Assembly: GCA_039640495.1 (NCBI GenBank)
Contig: CP046864.1
Location: 1,054,001 to 1,118,000 of the forward strand
Direction: 5' to 3'
Source: Rhodobacteraceae bacterium IMCC1335
GTDB taxonomy: Bacteria > Pseudomonadota > Alphaproteobacteria > Rhodobacterales > Rhodobacteraceae
Length of the DNA stretch: 64,000 nucleotides
Part shown: one piece after another, positions 17,734-26,987 of the stretch
Layout of the letters: every line of letters starts with the position of its first letter
Position numbering within the stretch: the first letter of the stretch is position 1
Program-made: the position numbers and the translations under genes
Notes under the pieces: generated by a model
The model's database searches: none
Told to the model about the DNA's origin: nothing
The model's input: the letters and a program-made list of their open reading frames with translations, nothing else

Positions 17734-19734
17734 ATGTTTGAGAAAATTCTGATAGCCAATCGCGGTGAAATAGCCTGCCGCGTCATCAAAACTGCCCGCA
17801 AAATGGGGATCAAAACAGTTGCGATCTATTCGGATGCTGACCGTCAGGCGCTGCATGTGCAAATGGCAGATGAAGCCGTTCATATTGGCCCATCTCCGGC
17901 CAATCAATCCTATATCGTGATTGAAAATGTGATGAAGGCAATTGCAAGCTCCGGAGCGCAAGCGGTGCATCCCGGCTATGGGTTCCTGTCTGAAAACAGC
18001 CGGTTCGCGCAAGCTTTGGCCGCGGCGAATGTGGCTTTTATTGGCCCCCCTGTCGCCGCGATTGAGCAAATGGGTGATAAAATCACCTCGAAGAAAATTG
18101 CCCAAGAGGCCGGCGTTTCAACCGTGCCTGGATATATGGGCTTGATCAACGATGCCGAAGAGGCGGTTAAAATCTCGCAAGAAATTGGCTATCCGGTGAT
18201 GATAAAAGCCTCGGCCGGGGGCGGCGGCAAGGGCATGCGCATCGCCTGGACGGATTCTGAGGCACGCGAAGGCTTTCAATCTTCCAAGAATGAAGCTGCC
18301 AGCAGCTTTGGGGATGATCGGATTTTTATTGAAAAATTCGTCACCCAACCCCGCCATATTGAAATTCAGGTTTTGGCGGATAGCCATGGCAATTGCATTT
18401 ATCTAAATGAACGCGAATGCTCGATCCAGCGCCGCAATCAAAAAGTAGTGGAAGAAGCGCCGAGCCCATTTTTAACGCCAGAAACCCGCGCTGCGATGGG
18501 CAAACAAGCCTGCGCTTTGGCGCAAGCCGTGGGCTATCAAAGCGCTGGCACTGTTGAATTTATCGTCGATAGTGCACAAAATTTTTACTTTTTGGAAATG
18601 AATACGCGTTTGCAGGTTGAACATCCGGTGACCGAACTGATCACCGGCATAGATCTGGTGGAGCAAATGATCAATGTGGCGGCCGGCAAGCCGCTTGGCC
18701 TCAAGCAAGACGCGGTTCAGATCAATGGATGGTCTATTGAAAACCGACTTTACGCGGAAGATCCTTATCGCAACTTCTTACCCTCTATTGGCCGGCTTAC
18801 CCGCTATCGTCCGCCTGCCGAAACAGTATCAGATGATTATATTATCCGAAACGATACGGGGGTGTATGAGGGCGGCGAAATCAGCATGTATTATGATCCG
18901 ATGATCGCAAAACTGTGCAGCTGGGCGCCAAGCCGGCCCGGCGCGATTGAACATATGCGTTTGGCGCTTGACCGGTTCGAAGTTGAAGGTATTGGCCATA
19001 ATTTGCCCTTTCTCAGCGCGGTGATGGATCATCCAAAATTCATCTCTGGCGATATGACAACGGCGTTTATCGCAGAAGAATATCCGGACGGTTTTGAAGG
19101 GGTTACGCTGCCAACTGCGGCTTTGCGACGGGTTGTTGCCGCCAGCGCTGCGATGTACCGCGTTGGTGAAATACGGCGGGCCCAGATTTCCGGACGGCTT
19201 GACAATCATGCGCGCAAAGTTGGCGATCACTGGGTTGTGTGCCTGCAGGGGGAAACTCATGCTGTAACCGTAGCGGCGGATCAAAATGGGGCTTTGGTTA
19301 CCTTTGAGGATGGGGCGTCCCATTATGTAAGTGGAGCCTGGACACCGGGCATAAAATTGGCCGATATGTTGGTGGATAAGACGCCGTTGGTGATGAAGGT
19401 CGATGAGATATCAGGCGGTTTTCGCTTGCGCACGCGCGGCGCGGATTTACAGGTTACAATCCGCAGCCCCCGGCACGCAGAATTGGCGCTGTTGATGCCC
19501 GAGAAACTGCCGCCTGATACCTCAAAACTGTTGCTTTGCCCAATGCCCGGAATGCTCGTGAAGCTTAGTGTTGAGGAAGGTGAAGAGGTTCAAGAAGGCC
19601 AAGCCTTATGTACGATTGAGGCGATGAAAATGGAGAATATTCTACGCGCCGAGCGCAAAGGCGTGGTTCAAAAAGTGAATGCCCTGGCCGGAGACAGTTT
19701 GGCCGTGGATGACGTTATCATTGAGTTCGAGTAA
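17734..19734 (+). CDS. pccA: Propionyl-CoA carboxylase alpha subunit (biotin carboxylase + BCCP)
   Basis: 666-residue biotin-carrying subunit. Domains in order: biotin carboxylase N-terminal (1-110, FEKILIANRGEIACRVIKTA), ATP-grasp (about 115-315, with the Gly-rich loop KASAGGGGKGMRIAW and FLEMNTRLQVEHPVTE), biotin carboxylase C-terminal (about 335-445), the BT linker domain typical of propionyl-CoA carboxylases (about 460-580), and a biotinyl domain with IEAMKMENIL, in which Lys632 is the biotinylated residue. It carboxylates its own biotin with ATP and bicarbonate and hands it to PccB. The gene is last in the pcc operon; downstream is a convergent gene. Confidence 0.97.
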   Translation: MFEKILIANRGEIACRVIKTARKMGIKTVAIYSDADRQALHVQMADEAVHIGPSPANQSYIVIENVMKAIASSGAQAVHPGYGFLSENSRFAQALAAANVAFIGPPVAAIEQMGDKITSKKIAQEAGVSTVPGYMGLINDAEEAVKISQEIGYPVMIKASAGGGGKGMRIAWTDSEAREGFQSSKNEAASSFGDDRIFIEKFVTQPRHIEIQVLADSHGNCIYLNERECSIQRRNQKVVEEAPSPFLTPETRAAMGKQACALAQAVGYQSAGTVEFIVDSAQNFYFLEMNTRLQVEHPVTELITGIDLVEQMINVAAGKPLGLKQDAVQINGWSIENRLYAEDPYRNFLPSIGRLTRYRPPAETVSDDYIIRNDTGVYEGGEISMYYDPMIAKLCSWAPSRPGAIEHMRLALDRFEVEGIGHNLPFLSAVMDHPKFISGDMTTAFIAEEYPDGFEGVTLPTAALRRVVAASAAMYRVGEIRRAQISGRLDNHARKVGDHWVVCLQGETHAVTVAADQNGALVTFEDGASHYVSGAWTPGIKLADMLVDKTPLVMKVDEISGGFRLRTRGADLQVTIRSPRHAELALLMPEKLPPDTSKLLLCPMPGMLVKLSVEEGEEVQEGQALCTIEAMKMENILRAERKGVVQKVNALAGDSLAVDDVIIEFE

Positions 19735-19854
19735 GCTGTTGAGGCCGGCGCATTCACATAAAATTGATTGGCCAAGGCCGGCGGCAATTATTTTTAAATT
19801 GCCGCGATTGGAGGTGAAGGGTCTATCCCAGCACGGCTGGCCCCTCTGGCAGGT

Positions 19855-20277
19855 TTATTTCGAGCGCATTTCTTGTTGGCGCATGGGCATTTTATCGATG
19901 CTGCGGCTTAATTCTCTGGCATCCCAAGGAAAAGGTTTGCGTAATTTGATTTGTCCGTCTTTGCCCATCAGCAACACCGCGAATCCGCGCGGCCGAAATT
20001 TTTTGCGCAGGGCGGTTTTGTCGGCGGGATTTGCATCGACCAGCACCACCACATCGCGTGCGGCCAATTCCTCTGCGCCTTGGCGCAACGATTTCATCTG
20101 GGTTTGGAAATTTACATCCAAGTCGGTATTTGCAAAAACAATCACCGGCCGTTTTAGCCATAAATATCCTTCGATCGTGGTTTCCTCCGTGACGTCGACG
20201 AAGATGGTTTCAAGGCTTTCTGCGCCTCCCAAATTGGGCAGCGCGGCAACACAAATTGCGGCGATCAATGATTTCAT
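19855..20277 (-). CDS. DUF4174-domain exported protein
   Basis: 140-residue protein with an N-terminal signal peptide (KSLIAAICVAALPNLGGAES), so probably periplasmic. The rest matches the DUF4174 pattern: RPVIVFANTDLDVNF, then ELAARDVVVLVDANP, KKFRPRGFAVLLMGKDG and the near-terminal RKPFPWDARELSRSIDKMPMR. The fold resembles thioredoxin-like proteins but has no CxxC. Function unknown. ATG 20277, preceded by GGGAGTCATC, is chosen over the longer frame from 20358 because only this start gives a proper signal peptide. It is convergent with pccA and divergent from the mutase gene. Confidence 0.85.
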   Translation of the reverse strand: MKSLIAAICVAALPNLGGAESLETIFVDVTEETTIEGYLWLKRPVIVFANTDLDVNFQTQMKSLRQGAEELAARDVVVLVDANPADKTALRKKFRPRGFAVLLMGKDGQIKLRKPFPWDARELSRSIDKMPMRQQEMRSK

Positions 20278-20405
20278 GATGACTCCCTTTAGGTTTGATA
20301 TAGGTCTCTTGAAAGCGTTTGCGAAGAGGGGTTCGCTATGATCGTTAAAAATTTTCACTCAACTCTGCGTGTTTGGCGCGGCGAAAAATGCGAGGGCGAT
20401 GAAAA

Positions 20406-22535
20406 ATGACCCAGAATAAAGCGATATGGCAAGAGATCGCGGCGAAAGAATTGCGCGGCCGCGATCCGGCAGATTTAACTTGGAACACTTTAGAAGGTAT
20501 TGCCGTGGATCCCATTTACACGGCGGATGATCTGCAGGGGCTTACACATTTAGAGGGGCTGCCAGGGCAAGAACCCTTTACCAGAGGGGTGAAGGCCACG
20601 ATGTATGCCGGGCGCCCTTGGACAATTCGCCAATATGCTGGATTTTCCACCGCCGAGGCCTCAAATGCGTTTTATCGCAAAGCCTTGGCTGCGGGGCAGC
20701 AGGGGGTTTCCGTGGCGTTTGATTTGGCCACGCATCGCGGCTATGACAGCGATCATCCGCGCGTTATCGGCGATGTGGGCAAAGCCGGCGTTGCGATTGA
20801 CAGCGTTGAGGATATGAAAATCCTTTTCGAAGGGATCCCGCTTGATAAAGTCTCCGTCTCAATGACGATGAACGGCGCGGTGATCCCGATTTTAGCCAAT
20901 TTCATCGTCACAGGTGAAGAGCAGGGCCATGATTGCAAGGTGCTTTCGGGCACTATTCAAAACGATATTCTCAAAGAATTTATGGTGCGCAACACCTATA
21001 TTTATCCGCCCGAGCCTTCGATGCGCATTATCGCGGATATTATCGAATATACTTCGTCCAACATGCCCAAGTTCAATTCGATTTCGATTTCGGGTTATCA
21101 TATGCAGGAAGCCGGGGCGAATTTGGTTCAAGAGCTGGCCTATACGCTGGCAGATGGCAAAGAATATGTGAAAACTGCGATGGCGCGCGGAATGGATATT
21201 GATCAATTCGCGCCGCGCTTGTCTTTCTTCTTTGCCATTGGGATGAACTTCTTCATGGAAGCGGCGAAGTTGCGCGCCGCGCGTCTTTTATGGCATCGTA
21301 TTATGGAAGAGCTTGGTGCCAAAGCTCCAAAATCCAAAATGCTGCGAACCCATTGCCAGACATCGGGCGTCAGTTTGCAGGAACAAGATCCCTATAATAA
21401 TGTTGTACGCACCGCCTATGAGGCGATGAGCGCGGTTTTGGGGGGGACGCAATCACTGCATACCAATGCTTTGGATGAGGCGATTGCCCTTCCCACCGAA
21501 TTTGCCGCCCGTATCGCGCGCAATACCCAGTTGATCTTGCAAGAAGAAACCGGGGTGACCAATGTGGTCGATCCGCTGGCCGGCTCTTATTATGTGGAAA
21601 AGCTGACCTCGGATTTGGCTGAGGCCGCCTGGAAATTGATTGAAGAGGTGGATGATATGGGCGGCATGACCAAGGCTGTGGCCAGCGGCTTGCCCAAGCT
21701 TCGAATCGAAGAAACCGCGGCGCGCCGCCAAGCGGATATTGACCGTGGCGATCAGGTGATTGTCGGGGTGAACAAATACCGGCTGCCCGAGGAAGATCCG
21801 ATTGATATATTGGATATTGACAATGAAGCCGTGCGCGCGGCGCAAGTAACCCGCTTGAAGCAGATCCGCAAAGCACGTGATGAGGCGGCCTGCGACGCGG
21901 CGTTGGCAGAATTAGAACGGCGGGCGCAAGCGGGTGGCAATCTTTTGGAAGCAGCGGTTGAGGCGGCCCGCGCCCGCGCCTCTGTCGGAGAGATCAGTAT
22001 GGCAATGGAGAAAATATTTGGCCGCCATCGCGCCGAGGTTAAAACCTTGGCCGGCGTCTATGGCAAAGCCTATGAGAATGACGAAGGCTTTGCCGCCATT
22101 CAGCGGGATATAGAAGCCTTTGCCGAGGAAGAAGGCCGGCGCCCGCGTATGCTGGTGGTAAAGATGGGGCAAGATGGCCATGACCGAGGCGCTAAAGTGA
22201 TCGCCACTGCCTTTGCCGATATCGGCTTTGATGTCGATGTAGGCCCCTTGTTTCAAACCCCAGAGGAAGCCGCGCAGGACGCGATTGACAATGATGTGCA
22301 CGTGATCGGTATATCCAGTCAGGCGGCGGGGCATAAAACGTTGGCTCCGGAACTGATTAAAATCTTAGCAGCCCGCGATGCGGGCGATATCTTGGTGATT
22401 TGTGGAGGGGTTATTCCACAACAGGATTATGATTTTTTGAAAAATGCCGGCGTAAAGGCGATTTTTGGACCGGGCACCAATATACCCTCGGCGGCGCAAG
22501 ATATTTTAAGCTTAATCCGCGCCAATCGGGGCTGA
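20406..22535 (+). CDS. scpA: Methylmalonyl-CoA mutase
   Basis: 709-residue adenosylcobalamin-dependent mutase converting (R)-methylmalonyl-CoA to succinyl-CoA, the last step of propionate assimilation. The N-terminal TIM barrel (about 1-550) carries [38 protein letters not shown] and [14 protein letters not shown]. The C-terminal B12-binding domain (about 570-709) has the base-off motif DGHDRGAK near residue 590. Length and single-chain layout match the homodimeric enzyme. Its partner epimerase is not in the window. The upstream region has TTTGCGAA at 20318-20325, a one-mismatch version of the PccR-type element. It belongs functionally to the pcc cluster. Confidence 0.97.
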   Translation: MTQNKAIWQEIAAKELRGRDPADLTWNTLEGIAVDPIYTADDLQGLTHLEGLPGQEPFTRGVKATMYAGRPWTIRQYAGFSTAEASNAFYRKALAAGQQGVSVAFDLATHRGYDSDHPRVIGDVGKAGVAIDSVEDMKILFEGIPLDKVSVSMTMNGAVIPILANFIVTGEEQGHDCKVLSGTIQNDILKEFMVRNTYIYPPEPSMRIIADIIEYTSSNMPKFNSISISGYHMQEAGANLVQELAYTLADGKEYVKTAMARGMDIDQFAPRLSFFFAIGMNFFMEAAKLRAARLLWHRIMEELGAKAPKSKMLRTHCQTSGVSLQEQDPYNNVVRTAYEAMSAVLGGTQSLHTNALDEAIALPTEFAARIARNTQLILQEETGVTNVVDPLAGSYYVEKLTSDLAEAAWKLIEEVDDMGGMTKAVASGLPKLRIEETAARRQADIDRGDQVIVGVNKYRLPEEDPIDILDIDNEAVRAAQVTRLKQIRKARDEAACDAALAELERRAQAGGNLLEAAVEAARARASVGEISMAMEKIFGRHRAEVKTLAGVYGKAYENDEGFAAIQRDIEAFAEEEGRRPRMLVVKMGQDGHDRGAKVIATAFADIGFDVDVGPLFQTPEEAAQDAIDNDVHVIGISSQAAGHKTLAPELIKILAARDAGDILVICGGVIPQQDYDFLKNAGVKAIFGPGTNIPSAAQDILSLIRANRG

Positions 22536-22590
22536 TCTAAGGCAAGGATGCAACAAAAACAGGTTTTGTGACCTGAAAAGCAAGCGTGAG

Positions 22591-23217
22591 ATGGTACCTA
22601 TGGTGCTTGGTATAGATCATATCGCAATCAGCGCCGGCCGTTTGCAAGAGGGCGTTGAGTATGTTGAGGCCGCTCTTGGCGTGCCCTTAGAGGCTGGTGG
22701 GCGCCATCTGCGCTTTGGAACCCATAATCAGCTGCTGAACCTAGGCGAGCTATATTTGGAAGTCATCGCTATCGACCCGCAGGCCAAAGCCCCGTTTGCG
22801 CCCCGTTGGTTCGATCTAGATCGGTTTTCCGGTCGCCCCAGACCCACCAACTGGATTTGCCGCACCGAGGCGATGGGCCCGGCATTGGAGGCTGCGCTGC
22901 CCCAAACCGGCCCCAGTGTTGCGGTCAGCCGCGGCGATCTGGACTGGTTGATAAGCGTGCCCGAGACCGGTATTTTGCCACTTGATAATATGGCCCCGGC
23001 TTTGATCGATTGGCTGGGCAATCCCTCACCCGCCCAAAAGCTGCCTGATCGGGGCTGTCGCTTGAGGCAGCTTAAGATTGCGCATCCCCAAGCTGAGTTG
23101 CTTGCGGCTTATTTGGCTGCGCAGCTGCAGGATAAGCGGGTTTTGATCGAAAAAGCTGCTCAACCACAGCTCAGCGTTTGCCTATCAACGCCAACCGGAG
23201 AGGTGGTGTTGGAATGA
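22591..23217 (+). CDS. VOC-superfamily (glyoxalase-like) protein
   Basis: 208-residue soluble protein. The N-terminus LGIDHIAISAGRLQEGVEYVEAALG, then RHLRFGTHNQLLNLGELYLEVIAID, matches the single-chain glyoxalase-like VOC group (PF13468 type). VOC proteins bind a metal through His and Glu on paired beta-alpha modules and catalyse varied chemistry. It sits 55 bases after the mutase, where a methylmalonyl-CoA epimerase (also VOC) might be expected, but the pattern and length fit the uncharacterised glyoxalase-like group better. ATG 22600 is an alternative start. Its stop overlaps the GNAT start by four bases. Confidence 0.8.
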   Translation: MVPMVLGIDHIAISAGRLQEGVEYVEAALGVPLEAGGRHLRFGTHNQLLNLGELYLEVIAIDPQAKAPFAPRWFDLDRFSGRPRPTNWICRTEAMGPALEAALPQTGPSVAVSRGDLDWLISVPETGILPLDNMAPALIDWLGNPSPAQKLPDRGCRLRQLKIAHPQAELLAAYLAAQLQDKRVLIEKAAQPQLSVCLSTPTGEVVLE

Positions 23218-23702
23218 AATTGCGCGCCGCTATTGTTCAGGATGCTCAAGCCATCGCTGATCTGTGGAACCCTGTTATCCGCGATACGCTAAATACCTTC
23301 ACCACTGAAGAAAAAACTATCGTCGGGCTGGAAACAGCAATTTCTGCCGCAGATTTAGAAAATCGTGGCTATTTTATCGCCGAGGATGCAACTGGTCTGT
23401 TGGGGTTTTGCACCTATTTTCAGTTTCGCGGGGGGCCAGGCTATCGCCACACGATGGAGCATAGCATTATTTTGGCCCCAAGGGCGATGGGTCAAGGGAT
23501 CGGGCGGCAATTGATGGAACGACTGTGCCTCCATGCGTCCAAGAACGGGGTGCATAGCCTTTGGGCTGGGGTCAGCGCTGCAAATTTAGCAGGCTTGAAG
23601 TTTCACAAAGCGTTGGGCTTTCAAGAAAGAGCTCGGCTTCCCGAGGTGGGGTATAAGTTTGAAACTTGGCTGGATTTGATATTGATGCAAAAAATTTTGT
23701 GA
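23214..23702 (+). CDS. GNAT-family N-acetyltransferase
   Basis: 162-residue acetyltransferase. The N-terminus KLRAAIVQDAQAIADLWNPVIRDTLNTFTTEEKT resembles the phosphinothricin (PAT/Bar) and methionine sulfoximine acetyltransferase branch. The acetyl-CoA-binding loop is visible as APRAMGQGIGRQLMERLC (about 86-103), followed by AANLAGLKFHKALGFQE. The donor is acetyl-CoA; the acceptor is unknown. ATG 23214 overlaps the VOC stop (ATGA), so the two are coupled. A longer frame from 23178 lies inside the VOC gene and is not needed. Confidence 0.85.
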   Translation: MKLRAAIVQDAQAIADLWNPVIRDTLNTFTTEEKTIVGLETAISAADLENRGYFIAEDATGLLGFCTYFQFRGGPGYRHTMEHSIILAPRAMGQGIGRQLMERLCLHASKNGVHSLWAGVSAANLAGLKFHKALGFQERARLPEVGYKFETWLDLILMQKIL

Positions 23703-23744
23703 ACAGCCGCTGACATTTCAAATCGGGAAGGGTATTTAAACTCT

Positions 23745-24425
23745 ATGTCGCTTTGGTCTCGTATCTCTGAAGTTCTTTCGGCTTTGGCAAAGGGTGCGCC
23801 TTTATCCGAAGTATTTGCCTATTGGAGCAAGCCGCCCGAGCAAACTGTGGCCTTCACCATCGCCGTGATTGCGCTGGGCGCAAAAATGGCAAAAGCCGAT
23901 GGGCATGTCACCCGGTCAGAGGTGCAGGCGTTTCAACAAGTGTTTCACATTCCCCCCGAGGCGCTTGACCAAGCTGCGCGGGTTTTCGATTTGGCGCGAC
24001 AGGATGTTTCGGGGTATGAACATTACGCCAAGCGGATTGGCGCTATGTTTGGCAGCGGTAGTAAAATTTTAGAGGATTTGCTGGAAGGGCTGTTTCACAT
24101 TGCGACTGCTGATGACGATTATCACCCGAAAGAAAACGTCTTTTTAGAAAAAGTGGCCGATTTATTCGGGCTTGAGGGGGCGCAATTTCAATCCATTCGC
24201 GCCCGCTTCGTGAACGACTATGCCGCGGATCCCTACACAATTTTGGGGGCATCTCAAGAGGATGCTTTTCCTATAATAAAGGCCAAATGGCAGGCGCTGG
24301 TGCGCGATAGCCACCCCGATCTGATGATCGCGCGCGGGGTACCCGCAGAAGCAGTGAAATTAGCCGAAAAACGCTTGGTCCGGGTGAATGAAGCCTTTGA
24401 GAAAATTAAAAACGCCAAAAGCTGA
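23745..24425 (+). CDS. djlA: DjiA-type co-chaperone (TerB-like + J domain)
   Basis: 226-residue protein with a TerB-like helical domain (about 45-150: IAVIALGAKMAKADGHVTRSEV and a second DDDYHPKENVFLEKVADLFG acidic motif) and a C-terminal J domain (about 160-226: DPYTILGASQEDAFPIIKAKWQALVRDSHPDL). Unlike Escherichia coli DjlA it has no N-terminal membrane segment and resembles the form annotated DjiA in alphaproteobacteria. The HPD motif, needed to stimulate DnaK, is intact (SHPDL). Expected to work with DnaK in the cytoplasm. GGGAAGGG lies upstream of the start. Confidence 0.88.
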   Translation: MSLWSRISEVLSALAKGAPLSEVFAYWSKPPEQTVAFTIAVIALGAKMAKADGHVTRSEVQAFQQVFHIPPEALDQAARVFDLARQDVSGYEHYAKRIGAMFGSGSKILEDLLEGLFHIATADDDYHPKENVFLEKVADLFGLEGAQFQSIRARFVNDYAADPYTILGASQEDAFPIIKAKWQALVRDSHPDLMIARGVPAEAVKLAEKRLVRVNEAFEKIKNAKS

Positions 24426-24689
24426 TCGGCCCCCCTTGCCTTTGCGGCGCCTGCAATCACCAGCGCGCGGCGCGGTTCTGTCCAAATGAGAGAAGATAAA
24501 CCGCTTCGCAGCGCCTCAGCGGCTGGCAGAGCCTGCATGTTGCAGGTTGCAAAGCAATTTTAGGGCTGGCCGGCGAGGCTGAACCTGTCTAGGCAGCCCG
24601 CGCATGGCCTTTCCTATCAGCGGCGCGCAGCGGTTTAAACAATGCAAAAAACGCCTCTGCGCAAGTGCCGCAACGCCTTTTGGGATAGA

Positions 24690-26231
24690 TTATTTTGCCT
24701 GGAAGGCAAAGCTGGCATTCATCGCGCGTGCAAGCGATTTCAAGCGGGCTTCGGCCACCTCACCATAAAGGCTTACGGCATCGCCTTCCAAAACCAGCTG
24801 CAAGGCTTTGGCATCCGGGGCCCAAAATAATTTGGCGTTGGTTTCCTTTTTATTCACCCACATCATGGCGCCAAGCCGCATCGCTTTGCCCAAAATTTCT
24901 GCCATGCGGATCTGCTCCTGAGACAATAAAGAAAACAGGTTTTCGAATTTATGGCCTTTGCGTTGATTGCGATAGCGGTGCATCAATGAAAGCCCCAAGA
25001 ATACCCTTTCGGCATGTTTCAGCCCGCCCAAATTGGCCCGCGTAGCGTTGTCAAAGCAGATTTCGGCGCGATAATCGGGATGGCCGCGCCAACTTACATC
25101 ATGCAGATGGCAGGCGGCTTTGATCAGGCGCTTTTCTTCCTCATCCGCGGTTGGGAAAAGCGGCAAAACAAATTTGAACAACTGTAAGCCAAAGCCGGGT
25201 GCGCGCGCATCTTTCATTTCTGCGAAGGCGCAGGCGTCAATCAGCGGATCTTTTTTGCGCAGTTTTTTTGACATTTGTTCGTATAAAAGCCCTTCGCGTA
25301 TACCATAGCTGGAGAGGGCAATATCTATCGGTGTAAAACTCTCAACCAGCGCATCAAGAACTTCAATCGCGTAAGGCAGTAGCGCCATGCGTGCCCCCGA
25401 GATACCGCATTTGATCCGCAATTTCTCAGGATCCGATTGGCCTAGGAAAGCGGCCGTTTTTTGCACTGCGTCTTTATCCATGCGGTATTCATGAATCACG
25501 TGTAACGGGTAGGCACGGCGCTCCATGTCGATACGCGCCAGCGCGCGCCAGGATCCACCCACCAGAAACAAACGGTTATGTTGCGGCCCCATTTTCTCCG
25601 TTAACTTGGCCATGTTGCGGGCAATCAACTGCTGGCGTGCCGCTGCACCACCTTGAAGCTCGCGCAGCTTCAACGGGCCAATTCTTGCGCTGATGCGCTT
25701 GCCCACTTTGCCGTCGCCGATTTCGGCCAGCTCCATCGAGGAACCGCCCAAATCACAAATCAATCCATAGGCGCCGGGCCAGCCCAGTAACACGCCCTGT
25801 GCAGATAAGCGGGCCTCTTCTTTGCCCTTGATCACCAAGACCGCCTGACCGGTTTTTTCCTTTAGCTCTTGAACGAAAGCGGCGCCGTCTTGCGCGTCAC
25901 GCACCGCCGCTGTAGCCACCGCGATCAAGCGCGGTATGCCCATGGCTTTTGCCAAATAAGTAAAGCGCAAAATCGCCGCCACCGCGCGCGCGCGGCCCTC
26001 GGGATTCAAGCACCCGGTTTCTGCCAGCCCCGCCCCCAAGGCACACATTATTTTTTCATTGTAATAATAGGCGGGCGAACGCGCAGCCCCGTCAAACACC
26101 ACCAAACGCACCGAGTTTGACCCTATATCGACAACACCCACTTTCGACAGCGCGACCAGATCGCCTTTTTTGCGCAGGCGCGAGTCAAAGTTTGCCTGTT
26201 CCTGTTTGGAAGGCGCATAGTTTGACACCAT
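24690..26231 (-). CDS. ppx: Ppx/GppA-family exopolyphosphatase
   Basis: 513-residue phosphatase of the ASKHA fold that removes phosphate from polyphosphate or pppGpp. The N-terminal VGVVDIGSNSVRLVVFDG (about 31-48) and ICDLGGSSMELAEIGDG (about 162-178) are the two phosphate-binding loops, with the conserved acidic residue in VATAAVRDAQDGAAF. The C-terminal third is the HD-like helical domain (LHDVSWRGHPDYRA, about 374-387). In many Rhodobacteraceae a polyphosphate kinase gene lies directly upstream; here hdaA is upstream instead, after a 60-base gap. Confidence 0.92.
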   Translation of the reverse strand: MVSNYAPSKQEQANFDSRLRKKGDLVALSKVGVVDIGSNSVRLVVFDGAARSPAYYYNEKIMCALGAGLAETGCLNPEGRARAVAAILRFTYLAKAMGIPRLIAVATAAVRDAQDGAAFVQELKEKTGQAVLVIKGKEEARLSAQGVLLGWPGAYGLICDLGGSSMELAEIGDGKVGKRISARIGPLKLRELQGGAAARQQLIARNMAKLTEKMGPQHNRLFLVGGSWRALARIDMERRAYPLHVIHEYRMDKDAVQKTAAFLGQSDPEKLRIKCGISGARMALLPYAIEVLDALVESFTPIDIALSSYGIREGLLYEQMSKKLRKKDPLIDACAFAEMKDARAPGFGLQLFKFVLPLFPTADEEEKRLIKAACHLHDVSWRGHPDYRAEICFDNATRANLGGLKHAERVFLGLSLMHRYRNQRKGHKFENLFSLLSQEQIRMAEILGKAMRLGAMMWVNKKETNAKLFWAPDAKALQLVLEGDAVSLYGEVAEARLKSLARAMNASFAFQAK

Positions 26232-26291
26232 TACATGGCCCCCCGCGGGTGGTTTGTCTATCTGGCTTTATGGCGGCCAGAATGCGCTAGG

Positions 26292-26987
26292 TCAATCGCC
26301 TGAATGGTCCGCAGAAGCCAAAATTTTGCTGACCAGACTGCGCGTAACAGCCTGTTGTTTGCTCAGCGCGATACGGTCGATTTGCGCTACGATTATCTGC
26401 GCGGATTTGAACGAGCGTTCGATACGCGTGACCAGATATTGAATGGCATCGGGGCTGGGAAATAGCTGCCGGTCTGCAAAGAGTTTCACCAGAAGCGCTG
26501 CGAATAAAATATCGTCTGGAGCGTGCAATTCAGCGCTGCGGGCTCCGGCCAGTCGTGAGGCCAGATCGGGCAGTTTAATACCCCAAAAAAGCGCGTTTTC
26601 ACGCCCGGTCATCAGCAACCAACCCGGCCCAGTTTTAATAAGGTTTAAGAGGTGGAATAAAGCCTCTTCGGCGGCGCGATCGCCGCTGATATTTGGAATA
26701 TTTTCGACCACCATCGAGGTTTGAGAAAGCGTTGCAATCTCTTGGTTTGGCAGATCGTTGGCATTTATAATTTGGGCACCGCTGGTGGCGGCCCATACAT
26801 GCGCAAGATGGGTTTTTCCGGCGCCTTCCGGGCCGCTTAGAATATGGCAATTATTGGGCCAGGAAGGCCATTCTTCAAGCATGGACAAGGCCAGCGCATT
26901 GCTTGGGCTAATAAAGAAATCTCCGCGCTGCAAAGAGGGCCGGCTGGGAAGATCAAAGCTAAGTTGCGCAGAAAGGGGCTTGCTCAC
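26292..26987 (-). CDS. hdaA: DnaA-like ATPase, HdaA/Hda homologue
   Basis: 231-residue protein related to the AAA+ domain of DnaA but lacking its DNA-binding domain. QLSFDLPSRPS at the N-terminus contains the QLSFDL-type clamp-binding motif of Hda. The Walker A motif is GPEGAGKTHLAHVWA (about 52-66); the lid region SRLAGA follows. Hda with the beta clamp drives ATP hydrolysis on DnaA to stop re-initiation of replication. GTG at 26987 is the start and overlaps the stop of the upstream permease gene (GTGA), so the two are coupled. Confidence 0.9.
   Translation of the reverse strand: MSKPLSAQLSFDLPSRPSLQRGDFFISPSNALALSMLEEWPSWPNNCHILSGPEGAGKTHLAHVWAATSGAQIINANDLPNQEIATLSQTSMVVENIPNISGDRAAEEALFHLLNLIKTGPGWLLMTGRENALFWGIKLPDLASRLAGARSAELHAPDDILFAALLVKLFADRQLFPSPDAIQYLVTRIERSFKSAQIIVAQIDRIALSKQQAVTRSLVSKILASADHSGD

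Noticed and set aside
22591..23217. VOC protein as methylmalonyl-CoA epimerase
   Set aside because: Position beside the mutase is suggestive, but the length and glyoxalase-like pattern fit another VOC group.
24426..24689. Possible genes between djlA and ppx
   Set aside because: The frames are short or overlap djlA in antisense and show no recognisable protein; CCTGCA-TGT-TGCAGG near 24533 is only a weak hairpin.
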